A stretch of DNA of 64,000 nucleotides from Rhizobium sp. NZLR1 (lineage in GTDB: Bacteria; Pseudomonadota; Alphaproteobacteria; Rhizobiales; Rhizobiaceae): NCBI RefSeq assembly GCF_017357385.1, contig NZ_CP071632.1:1803501-1867500 (forward strand), read 5' to 3'. The position numbers were made by a program, and so were the translations under genes. The notes under the pieces were generated by a model that had not been told where the DNA came from, did no database searches, and saw nothing but the letters and a program-made list of their open reading frames with translations. Below, in pieces: positions 34,682 to 42,644 of the stretch; the first letter of the stretch is position 1; each line of letters opens with the position of its first letter.

Positions 34682-35533
34682 TCAGGCCGAGGCTTTTGCA
34701 TCGCTCGAAAAATCCGTGGAGAGGGCAAGTTCACGCCAGACGGCAAGCTCCTTTTCGACGCTGGCATGCTGCTCCTCGATCACAGCCACCGTGTCGCTGC
34801 CGAACGGCATGCGCAGCGGCGGGTTGGCTGAATTGACCATCGTCATGATGCCGGCGGCGAGCTTGGCGGGATTGCCGGGCTGGGCATGATTGGCGTCGGC
34901 GGCGAAATTGCGCATGTTGCCGGCCGGCGTGCCTTCGTAATCGGCGATGGAGGTCGGGCTCACCGCCAGCGACGTATCGGCGAGGAAGTCCGTGCGGAAG
35001 AAGCCGGGCTCGACGATCGTCACCGTGATGCCGAAAGGTTCGAGTTCGGCGGCCATCGATTCGGACAGGCCTTCGACGGCGAATTTCGTCGAGCCGTAGA
35101 CGCCCCAGCCGGGATAGCCGAAGTAACCGCCGATCGAAGAGAAGTTCAGAATATGGCCGGAACGCTGGCGGCGCATATAAGGCAACACGGCGCGCGTCAC
35201 CTTCAGCAGGCCGAAGACATTCGTGGCATAGAGCTTTTCGATCTCTTCGGCCGTGGCTTCCTCGACGGCGCCGAGCAGGCCGTAGCCGGCATTGTTGGCG
35301 AGAACATCGATGCGGCCGAAGCGGGCGATGCCGGTAGCCGCAGCGTCTTTCGCCTGCGCCTCGTTGGTGACATCGAGTGCGACGGTAAGCAGATTCGGAT
35401 GATCGCCGAACTGCTCGGTCACGGTCTTCGGGTTGCGGGCGGTGGCGATAACGGCATCGCCTGATGCAAGGGCTTCCTTGGTCATCAGCGCGCCGAAGCC
35501 GCGGGATGCACCAGTGATGAACCAGACTTTCAT
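34682..35533 (-). CDS. Short-chain dehydrogenase/reductase
   Basis: 283 residues from MKVWFITGASRGFG with AAAGGAATT upstream. The classical SDR motifs are present: TGASRGFG at 7-14, NNAG, and the catalytic YGSTK. Substrate unknown. It is divergent from a LysR-type regulator 132 bases away, which probably controls it. Confidence 0.92.
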   Translation of the reverse strand: MKVWFITGASRGFGALMTKEALASGDAVIATARNPKTVTEQFGDHPNLLTVALDVTNEAQAKDAAATGIARFGRIDVLANNAGYGLLGAVEEATAEEIEKLYATNVFGLLKVTRAVLPYMRRQRSGHILNFSSIGGYFGYPGWGVYGSTKFAVEGLSESMAAELEPFGITVTIVEPGFFRTDFLADTSLAVSPTSIADYEGTPAGNMRNFAADANHAQPGNPAKLAAGIMTMVNSANPPLRMPFGSDTVAVIEEQHASVEKELAVWRELALSTDFSSDAKASA

Positions 35534-35665
35534 GACGAATTCCTTTCGGGGACTATTTGCTTGTCTCGGCGTCGCATCTCTGTGCTGACGGGGTTGAATT
35601 TGACCGAAAATCCGTTGCTGTATAAGATTTGTTATTCTTGAAACTATGATGAGCAAAATTCAGCA
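35534..35665. promoter_or_regulatory. SDR/LysR divergent control region
   Basis: 132 bases holding both promoters. An AT-rich segment around 35615-35645 includes ATAAGATTTGTTAT, a partial dyad of the kind LysR proteins bind. This is suggestive only. Confidence 0.35.
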
Positions 35666-36553
35666 ATGCGTGCCACCGAACTTTCCGAACTCGCGGCTTT
35701 TGCGGCCGTTGCCCGGCATAAGAGTTTTCGCAAGGCCGGCGAGGAGAGGGGTGTCACCGCTTCGGCAGTCAGCCATGCCGTGCTCAACCTTGAAGACCGT
35801 ATCGGCATTCGCCTGCTCAACCGTACGACGCGCAGCGTCTCGCTGACCGAGGCCGGCGAACTGCTGATCTCGCATCTCGACCCGGCCTTTGGCGAGATGG
35901 CAGCAGCGCTCGATGCGTTGAACCGATATCGCGACACGCCCTTCGGCAAGGTGAGGATCAATGTGCCGAATTCGATCGGCCCCTTCGTCATCGGCCGCGT
36001 CATTGCTCCGTTGCTCCAACGCAATCCCAATTTGCAGTTGGAGATCAACGCGACAGACAGGCTGGTCGATATTGTCGAGGAGGGTTTCGATGCCGGCATC
36101 CGCTTCGGTGAGCGCCTCACCGAGGGCATGATCGCACTGCGCATCAAGCCGCGCATCCGCTTGGTCGTCGTCGGTTCGCCCGCCTATTTCGAGGCCCGGC
36201 CGAAGCCGGCGACGCCGCACGATCTCAAGCGCCATCTCTGTATCCAGAACATGTTTCCGTCAGGTGCACGCTATGCCTGGGAGTTCGAGAAGGATGACCA
36301 GGCGGTGAGCTTTCAGCCGACGGGACCGCTGTCGCTCGACGATCACGAACTGATGATGCAGGCAGCGCTCGGCGGTGTCGGTCTTGCCTATATCTGGGAA
36401 CCGCGCGTGGAAAAGGCGATCGCCAATGGCGAACTGATCCAGGTGTTGGAAGACTGGTGCCAGCCGGAGGAGCCGCTCTATCTCTACTATCCGAGCCGAC
36501 GCCACATGTCGGCGGGCTTCAGGGCAGTCATCGACGCGATGAGAGCCGAGTAA
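35666..36553 (+). CDS. LysR family transcriptional regulator
   Basis: 295 residues. N-terminal winged helix-turn-helix (FAAVARHKSFRKAGEERGVTASAVSHAV) followed by a LysR substrate-binding domain of the CrgA-like subgroup (DAGIRFGERLTEGMIA). Divergent from the SDR gene, its likely target. Effector unknown. Confidence 0.93.
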   Translation: MRATELSELAAFAAVARHKSFRKAGEERGVTASAVSHAVLNLEDRIGIRLLNRTTRSVSLTEAGELLISHLDPAFGEMAAALDALNRYRDTPFGKVRINVPNSIGPFVIGRVIAPLLQRNPNLQLEINATDRLVDIVEEGFDAGIRFGERLTEGMIALRIKPRIRLVVVGSPAYFEARPKPATPHDLKRHLCIQNMFPSGARYAWEFEKDDQAVSFQPTGPLSLDDHELMMQAALGGVGLAYIWEPRVEKAIANGELIQVLEDWCQPEEPLYLYYPSRRHMSAGFRAVIDAMRAE

Positions 36554-36607
36554 AAAGGTGAGGATTCGCATCCCTCAGCCTTTTGACTCCTGCGCGTGAA
36601 CTGGCCA

Positions 36608-36641
36608 ATGATGCTGCCATGGCCGCCATGGCCAGCATCAT
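36608..36641. repeat. Nested palindrome ahead of the esterase-like gene
   Basis: ATGATGCTG pairs with CAGCATCAT, enclosing CCATGG-CCG-CCATGG. It lies 12 bases before the esterase-like start. It could be an operator or the terminator stem of the LysR gene; there is no T run. Confidence 0.5.
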
Positions 36642-36653
36642 CGGGAGAGGTTG

Positions 36654-37694
36654 ATGAACGGTCGAATTTTGCCAACTGGTAATCGAAGAGCTTCAAAGCG
36701 GCTCAGCGGTCTGTTGCCCACATTGGCCGCGCTGATGCTGCTGGCTTCGGCGGCGGCCGGCAAGGACATTGGACCGCAAAGCCAGGCCTCACGCGAGCAG
36801 GTCGAAAAGCTCGTCGGCCTCTGGAAGGATCATTTTGCCGGCGCCGACGGCTTGCAGCAGCGGCGGACAGCCTTTCGGGCGCTGATGGAAACGACGCCGG
36901 GGCCGACCCGCATCCAGGTCCGGCAGGTCGATGCGGACGGCGTCGATGCCGAGCTGATGTGGCCGGCCCGTCTACATCACCCGATCGGCCAAAGGATGAT
37001 CCTCTATATTCACGGCGGCGGCTTCTCCAGCGGCTCCATCCGCACGCACAGCCTGCTTGCCGGCTCGCTCGCCAAGGCCGCATCCAGCGATGTGCTTCTT
37101 GTCGATTATCGGCTGATGCCCGAATATACCTATCCCGCGCAGATCAACGACGCGCTGACGGCCTATCGCTGGCTTCTCGACAATGGTTATCGCAATGACA
37201 ATATCGTCATCGCGGGAGACGGCGCCGGCGGCAATATCGCGATCGAAACCGTGCTCCGGCAGATGCAGGCCGGAAAGGCGCTGCCGGCGGCGGTCATTGC
37301 GCTCAGCCCCATCACCGATCTTGCCGCGACGGGCGGATCGATGACATCGAATGCCGACAGCGATCCGCTGGTCGGCAAAGACTGGATCGGGGCCTTACGC
37401 AAGGCCTATCTCGGCAACCGGTCGCCGACCGATCCCCAGGCATCGCCGCTTTATGCCGATATGACCGGCTTTCCGCCGCTGCTGCTACAGGTCGGTTCCG
37501 GCGAAGTCCTGCTGGATGACACGTTGCGGCTCGCCGACAAGGCGCGCCAGGCGGGGGTGGACGTCACCACCGAGATCTGGCCAGGCATGCCGCATCAGTG
37601 GCAGTTGTTTCCCTCGCTGCTCGACGATGCCGATCGGTCGAGTCAGAATCTCGCCGAGTTTGCGATCCGGCATTTTGAGGACAAACCGGAATAA
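36654..37694 (+). CDS. HSL-type alpha/beta hydrolase lacking the catalytic serine
   Basis: 346 residues with an N-terminal signal or anchor (hydrophobic 19-36). The hormone-sensitive-lipase family oxyanion motif HGGGF is at 120-124, and the acid (VGSGEVLLDD, near 288) and histidine (GMPHQW, H314) are present. The nucleophile motif, normally GDSAGG, reads GDGAGG at 188-193: codon 37221-37223 is GGC, so the serine is glycine. A classical esterase reaction is therefore not expected. GGGAGAGG precedes the ATG. Confidence 0.88.
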   Translation: MNGRILPTGNRRASKRLSGLLPTLAALMLLASAAAGKDIGPQSQASREQVEKLVGLWKDHFAGADGLQQRRTAFRALMETTPGPTRIQVRQVDADGVDAELMWPARLHHPIGQRMILYIHGGGFSSGSIRTHSLLAGSLAKAASSDVLLVDYRLMPEYTYPAQINDALTAYRWLLDNGYRNDNIVIAGDGAGGNIAIETVLRQMQAGKALPAAVIALSPITDLAATGGSMTSNADSDPLVGKDWIGALRKAYLGNRSPTDPQASPLYADMTGFPPLLLQVGSGEVLLDDTLRLADKARQAGVDVTTEIWPGMPHQWQLFPSLLDDADRSSQNLAEFAIRHFEDKPE

Positions 37695-37724
37695 TAGGGG
37701 CCGCAAGAGTAGGGGCTCACTCTC

Positions 37725-38348
37725 TCATTGCGATGTGCCACGCGACGGTGACGGCGCCAGCGGCCGCTCGACTTCCCGGCCCACGCTGAGCGCCTTTCTG
37801 ATATTGGGCTCCAGCCGCTCGATATAGGCGTGATCGGGCGCGGCGCCGAGCGCATCCAGCATTTTCGAGAAGAAACACCGGGCCGCTGCCGCGGCCGTGA
37901 TGTCGAAGACCTCGGCATCGCTCAGCCCGTGTTTCTTCAGCCCGTCTATATCCTGCTGGGTGACCGACGTCGCGTCGCGCGCCACCTTGGCGGCAAAGGC
38001 CATGATCGCCCGTTCGCCGGCATGGATCGGCGCTTTCTCCGTCTCGTTGACAACGGCCGTCAGCCCGTCGCTGGTAAAGCCCTCGCGCAGCAGCACCGAG
38101 CCGTGCGCCAGCATGCAATAGGAGGATTTCAGCTCCTTGGCCGCCGCCAGCGTCACCAACTCATAGCGCCTGAGGCTCATATGGCCGCGAATGCTCGAAA
38201 GCAGCGCTGCCCAGTTCTCCATCACCTCCGGCCGGTGACCGAAGGCACGGTACATGTTCGGCAGATAACCATAATTCGCCTCGGCCGACGCATACATCGA
38301 CGTCGTCTTCTCGCTGGCGGATGCATTGGGGGTGTGAATGAAAGCCAT
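37725..38348 (-). CDS. Carboxymuconolactone decarboxylase/AhpD-like protein
   Basis: 207 residues from MAFIHTPNAS, preceded by GAGGAGG. Fold signature: RRYELVTLAAAKELKSSYCMLAHG, with one cysteine and a histidine five residues later rather than the full CxxC of AhpD. Related to peroxidase-related alkylhydroperoxidase-like proteins. It stands alone, convergent with the esterase-like gene. Confidence 0.85.
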   Translation of the reverse strand: MAFIHTPNASASEKTTSMYASAEANYGYLPNMYRAFGHRPEVMENWAALLSSIRGHMSLRRYELVTLAAAKELKSSYCMLAHGSVLLREGFTSDGLTAVVNETEKAPIHAGERAIMAFAAKVARDATSVTQQDIDGLKKHGLSDAEVFDITAAAAARCFFSKMLDALGAAPDHAYIERLEPNIRKALSVGREVERPLAPSPSRGTSQ

Positions 38349-38406
38349 GGCATGATCCTCCTCTATTGAGAAGGATAGGGTAGATATGCAGGACAGCAAT
38401 CCTGAA

Positions 38407-38930
38407 TTAACAGGTAGCGTCACTGCTCGCAGAAGCGTTACCGGTTCGCTCGATGGGAAGGGTTATGGTAAAGGTCGATCCGCACCCTCGTGCGATGCCG
38501 GTGCCGGCAATTCCAGTCGACGTTCCCGCACGAAAATAACGCTGGAACAGCCGGGGCACGTCTTCGGGATCGATCCCCACGCCGTCATCGCTGACCGAGA
38601 CTGTGACGTTTCCCGTCTCCTCCCATGCCGTGACGCGAATTTCGGAGGTTCCGAGCGCGTATTTGACGGCATTGGACAGCAGGTTGGTAAAGACCTGCGC
38701 CAAAGTGCGCGGATCGGCATCGATGAACTCAGGTAGCCTGTCGATCTCCAATACAAAGCTGTGCGTCCTGGCGATCGAAGACTGCCGCTCGCAACAGGTT
38801 CTTATCAATGATCTCAAGGCGCAGGCGTCGTAGCTGATATCGATTTTGCCGGTGTCGAGGCGCCCGGCCGAAAAGATGCTCTCCATAAGATCGACGATCC
38901 GGTTAACCGATGCGCGGACTGCTCGTCCAG
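38407..38930 (-). pseudogene. Remnant of a sensor histidine kinase
   Basis: A kinase C-terminal frame of at least 159 residues. It keeps the N box (QVFTNLLSNAVKYA), G1 box (DDGVGIDPEDVP) and F box (LFQRYFRAGTSTG). The frame extends upstream of the ATG at 38886 through ASVNRIVDL, showing the gene once started earlier, but no phosphoacceptor histidine domain or sensor is found. At the G2 box the sequence jumps from GTGI to GSTFTITLP, losing about 20 residues. Both defects point to decay. Confidence 0.7.
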
Positions 38931-39011
38931 AAGGCCAGGGCTGTCCTTTTCCACCTCGTTGACATCACTCGGCATGGGTTCACTGATCCTGACAAACAAG
39001 CCAGCCGAGTG

Positions 39012-39034
39012 ATTGGAATTTAGATCGTTCCAAT
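39012..39034. promoter_or_regulatory. Second candidate LacI half-site pair
   Basis: ATTGGAA and TTCCAAT form an inverted repeat with a 9-base centre. It shares the TTGGAA/TTCCAA halves of the palindrome at 39126-39139, about 110 bases downstream, and could be an auxiliary operator. Confidence 0.4.
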
Positions 39035-39116
39035 TTTCCGATTGAGATTACGATCGAGAACGGCGCCGAATTCTCAATGGAAATGAACAAATCGATAATG
39101 GGGCTGCAAATGTCAC

Positions 39117-39145
39117 TTGACAAAATTGGAACGTTCCAAATATTT
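39117..39145 (+). promoter_or_regulatory. Promoter with embedded operator for the LacI-led operon
   Basis: TTGACA (39117-39122), a 17-base spacer and ATATTT (39140-39145). The spacer contains the perfect 14-bp palindrome TTGGAACGTTCCAA (39126-39139). Binding there would block polymerase, the usual LacI-family autorepression layout. The predicted leader is about 27 bases. Confidence 0.75.
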
Positions 39146-39178
39146 ATCCATCAGTCGACGTCGTGGTCGGAGAGGGAA

Positions 39179-40249
39179 ATGACAAAGACGCGGGTAACCG
39201 TCATCGACATCGCAAAGGCCGCCGGCGTCTCCAAGTCGACGGTTTCGCTGGTGCTTCAGGGCTCCTCCCTGGTCAATGAAGGGACGCGTGCCAAGGTCAA
39301 TGCCGTGATGCGCGAACTCGGCTACGTCTATAATCGCGGCGCAGCCAATCTTCGCCAAGCCGGTGCCAAATCGAAGATCGTAGGGGTCGTAGTCAACGAC
39401 CTGACGAACAGCTTCTTTGCCGAGCTGGCGGTCGGCGTCGATATGGTCGTTCAGTCGGCCGGATTCGTGCAGTTCCTGTCGAACACCAGTGAAAGCATCG
39501 ACCGGCAGCGCGAGGTCGTCGCATCGATGCGTGAGCATGGCATTTCGGGGCTGATCGTCTCGCCGGCGCGCGCTACCGATGCCGCCGATTTCAAGCCGCT
39601 CGTGGCGGCCGGCATACCGGTGGTGGTGGTCGTTCGAAACCTGCCCGGCGCCAAGGTCTCGTCGATCGTCTCCGACAACCAGGCCGGCATGATGTCGGCG
39701 GTCAAGCACCTGGCGGGCCTCGGTCACAAGCGCATCGCTTTTCTCGGCGGCTTTCCCGACACCGCCGTCTTCGACGACCGGCTTGCCGGTTACCGAAGCG
39801 GTGTAGAGGCAGCCGGGCTCGATTATCACGAGGATCTGGTCGTCTCATCCGCGCCGTCGCGGGCCGGCGGGGTAGAGGCGATCGGAAAGGCGATTACGCT
39901 TGGCCGTCGGCCGACCGCAGCGGTCTGCTTCAACGATGCCGTGGCCTTCGGCGTTTGCGACGGATTGCGCGCGCGCCGTCTGGAGCCTGGCGCCGACTTC
40001 GCAGTGGTGGGTTTCGACGATGTCATCGAGGCTCAGGCAGCGGTTCCGGCGTTGACGACGGTCTCGGTCGATCCGCAAGGCATCGGGCGCCGCGGCGCAC
40101 AGATGCTTCTGAAGCAGATCAATGCCGGCAAGGCCGAGGCCGAGACGGTGATAACAGCCGTTCGCCTGGTTGTCCGCGAGAGCTGCGGCGCTGGCAAGAC
40201 CACGCCGGCAAAGACCGGCAAGAGCGTAAAAATCGAAACAGGACGCTGA
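39179..40249 (+). CDS. LacI family transcriptional regulator
   Basis: 356 residues from MTKTRVTVIDIAKAAGVSKS, preceded by GAGAGGG. N-terminal LacI helix-turn-helix and hinge (about 5-60), then a periplasmic-binding-protein-like effector domain (VVNDLTNSFFAELAVGVD, ending near 340). The frame upstream of this ATG reads through the promoter and is not used. It heads an eleven-gene operon and is 9 bases from the next start. Effector is probably the transported sugar-like substrate or a metabolite of it. Confidence 0.93.
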   Translation: MTKTRVTVIDIAKAAGVSKSTVSLVLQGSSLVNEGTRAKVNAVMRELGYVYNRGAANLRQAGAKSKIVGVVVNDLTNSFFAELAVGVDMVVQSAGFVQFLSNTSESIDRQREVVASMREHGISGLIVSPARATDAADFKPLVAAGIPVVVVVRNLPGAKVSSIVSDNQAGMMSAVKHLAGLGHKRIAFLGGFPDTAVFDDRLAGYRSGVEAAGLDYHEDLVVSSAPSRAGGVEAIGKAITLGRRPTAAVCFNDAVAFGVCDGLRARRLEPGADFAVVGFDDVIEAQAAVPALTTVSVDPQGIGRRGAQMLLKQINAGKAEAETVITAVRLVVRESCGAGKTTPAKTGKSVKIETGR

Positions 40250-40258
40250 GCAACGCAT

Positions 40259-41872
40259 ATGAAGAAGCATCTCACCCCAGCCGAAGCGGCCGCGTTGATC
40301 CCGGATGGCGCCATTGTGACGGTATCGTCATCGAGCGGTCTCGGTTGCCCGGATCTCATGCTGAGGGCCATTGGCGAGCGTTTCGATGCGACCGGTCATC
40401 CCCGTGACTTGACGACCCTTCATCCGATCGCCGCCGGCGACATGAGCGGCATCAAGGGCGTCGACCATATTGCCAGGAAGGGTCTGCTCAAGCGTATCAT
40501 CGGCGGCTCCTATCCATCGGGACCGTCGTCATCAGAGCCGCCGCTGATCTGGCAGATGATCACCAATAACGAGATCCCGGCATACAATATTCCCTCCGGC
40601 ATCCTCTTCGACATCCATCGCGAAGCCGCCGCCAAACGGCCGGGCGTCCTGACCAAGATCGGCATCGACACATTCGTCGATCCCGAGCGGCAGGGCTGCG
40701 CGATGAACGAGCTGGCTTCGGAACACCCGGTGGTCAAGCGTGTCGGCTTCGAGGGTGACGACTGGCTGTTCTTCCCCTCGATCGTCCCTCAGGTCGCCAT
40801 TATCCGCGCCACCACCGCCGATGAGCGTGGCAATCTTACATACGAACATGAAGGCGCATATCTCGGCGGCCTCGATCAGGCGCTGGCCGCCCGCAACAAT
40901 GGCGGCATCGTCATCGCGCAGGTCAAGCGGATCACCAAGGAAGGCTCGCTGAAACCCCATGACGTCCGCGTGCCTGGAATGCTGGTCGACTATATCATCG
41001 TCGATCCCGATCAGAAGCAGACGACGCAGACAGGGTACGATCCGGCAATTTCCGGTGAGATCTTCCGCCCGCTCGCGAGCTTCCACGTTCCGGAATTCAA
41101 TGTTCAGAAAGTCATCGCGCGCCGCGTCGCGCAGGAACTTCAATCGGGAAGCTGCGTCAATCTCGGCTTTGGCATCTCGGCCAACGTGCCGCGTATTCTG
41201 CTGGAGGAGGGCCTTCACGGCGCAGTCACCTGGGTGATCGAGCAAGGCGCGGTCGGGGGCGTGCCGCTGCTCGACTTCGCATTTGGCTGTGCCTCCAATG
41301 CGGATGCATATATGCCGTCTCCCTACCAGTTCACTTACTTCCAGGGCGCAGGTTTCGATGCGTCGCTGCTGTCCTTCCTCGAGATCGGCAAGGACGGTTC
41401 GGTCAACGTCTCCAAGCTTTCCTTCCGGCCGCATGTGACGGCTGGCGCCGGAGGCTTCGTCGACATCACGGCGCGGGCAAAGAAGATCGTCTTCTCCGGC
41501 ATGTTCAACGCCGGAGCAAAGCTTTCGATCGCCGATGGGGCTCTTCTCATCGAAAAGGAAGGCAAGCTGAAGAAGCTCGTCAACGCGGTCGAGCATGTCA
41601 CTTTCAGCGGTAGGCGGGCGATCGAGCAGGGGCAGGAGATCACCTATGTCACCGAGCGGTGCGTCATGAAGCTGATGCCGGATGGCATCGTCCTCACCGA
41701 GATTGCGCCCGGCGTCGATCTCCAGTCCCATATCCTGGATCAATCGGAGTTTCCGCTGATCGTCGCCCCCGACCTGAAAGTCATGGACGCCGCACTCTTC
41801 GGCGAGGCAGCCATCGGCCTGTCGCTTCCAGCCAAAAGGGAACGGACGCTGGAGGGCGGTTTCAATGGCTAG
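40259..41872 (+). CDS. Family I acyl-CoA:carboxylate CoA-transferase
   Basis: 537 residues, a fused alpha-beta CoA-transferase of the propionate/acetate CoA-transferase (YdiF) kind. The N-terminal half has the SSSSGLGCPDLML region; the C-terminal half has the catalytic glutamate in VIEQGAVGGVP. It exchanges CoA between an acyl-CoA and a free acid. Its substrate in this operon is unknown. It overlaps the next gene by eight bases, so the two are coupled. Confidence 0.9.
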   Translation: MKKHLTPAEAAALIPDGAIVTVSSSSGLGCPDLMLRAIGERFDATGHPRDLTTLHPIAAGDMSGIKGVDHIARKGLLKRIIGGSYPSGPSSSEPPLIWQMITNNEIPAYNIPSGILFDIHREAAAKRPGVLTKIGIDTFVDPERQGCAMNELASEHPVVKRVGFEGDDWLFFPSIVPQVAIIRATTADERGNLTYEHEGAYLGGLDQALAARNNGGIVIAQVKRITKEGSLKPHDVRVPGMLVDYIIVDPDQKQTTQTGYDPAISGEIFRPLASFHVPEFNVQKVIARRVAQELQSGSCVNLGFGISANVPRILLEEGLHGAVTWVIEQGAVGGVPLLDFAFGCASNADAYMPSPYQFTYFQGAGFDASLLSFLEIGKDGSVNVSKLSFRPHVTAGAGGFVDITARAKKIVFSGMFNAGAKLSIADGALLIEKEGKLKKLVNAVEHVTFSGRRAIEQGQEITYVTERCVMKLMPDGIVLTEIAPGVDLQSHILDQSEFPLIVAPDLKVMDAALFGEAAIGLSLPAKRERTLEGGFNG

Positions 41873-42644
41873 CGGAACAGTCAGAGTTGACATCGACGGA
41901 CATGTTGCGACGCTGACGATTTGCCGTCCGGAGAAGCTGAACGCGCTCGATCTCGACATGCTGAAGGCCTTAGCGGACGCGGCCGACGCGGTGGAGGCGA
42001 ACCCGGATGTGCGCGCCGCCGTTCTGACGGGCGAAGGAAGGGGATTTTCCGCAGGCGGCGATATCAAGGCCTGGGGCGGAATGCTGCCGCAGGAATTCGG
42101 TCATCTCTGGGTTCGGTACGGTCATCGTATCTTCGAAAGACTGGCGACGCTACGGGTGCCGCTGGTCGCGGCGCTGAACGGCCACGCCCTCGGCGGCGGG
42201 CTGGAGCTGGCGGGCGTTGCCGACATTCGCCTCGCAGAGCAACACATCAAGATCGGCCTGCCGGAGACCGGCCTCGGAATGGTGCCGGGCTGGTCGGGGA
42301 CCCAGCGTCTCGTGCGCCGGTTCGGGGCGCAGGCCATCCGGCGCATGGCGCTCGGCGGTGAGATCTTCACCGCCGAGGAGGCAAGGCTGCTCGGCATCGT
42401 CGACGCAGTCGTTCCAACAGGAAATTCACTCGCCGCCGCCAGGGAATATGCTGAGAGGATTGCTGCAAGAGGGCCGGCTGCCGTCGAGATCGCCAAGTTG
42501 ATGATCGCATCGGCGAATGGTGAAGACAATGGAACCGCGGTCGAAGCCCTGGGCTCGATCCTCGCCGCCAAGACCGGCGATCTGAAGGAGGGCGTCGCAT
42601 CATTCAGCGAGAAGCGCCCGGCAACGTTCAAGGGAGAATGGTAA
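41865..42644 (+). CDS. Enoyl-CoA hydratase/isomerase
   Basis: 259-residue crotonase-fold protein. Oxyanion-hole segments SAGGDIKA (62-69) and ALGGGLEL are present, and both hydratase glutamates are retained (E114 in GGGLELAG, E134 in LPETGLGMVPG), so water addition to an enoyl-CoA is plausible. Hydratase-lyases also share this fold and cannot be excluded. Overlaps both neighbours. Confidence 0.92.
   Translation: MASGTVRVDIDGHVATLTICRPEKLNALDLDMLKALADAADAVEANPDVRAAVLTGEGRGFSAGGDIKAWGGMLPQEFGHLWVRYGHRIFERLATLRVPLVAALNGHALGGGLELAGVADIRLAEQHIKIGLPETGLGMVPGWSGTQRLVRRFGAQAIRRMALGGEIFTAEEARLLGIVDAVVPTGNSLAAAREYAERIAARGPAAVEIAKLMIASANGEDNGTAVEALGSILAAKTGDLKEGVASFSEKRPATFKGEW

Noticed and set aside
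38814..38999. 61-codon minus-strand frame upstream of the kinase remnant
   Set aside because: Out of frame with the kinase and without features; treated as part of the decayed locus.
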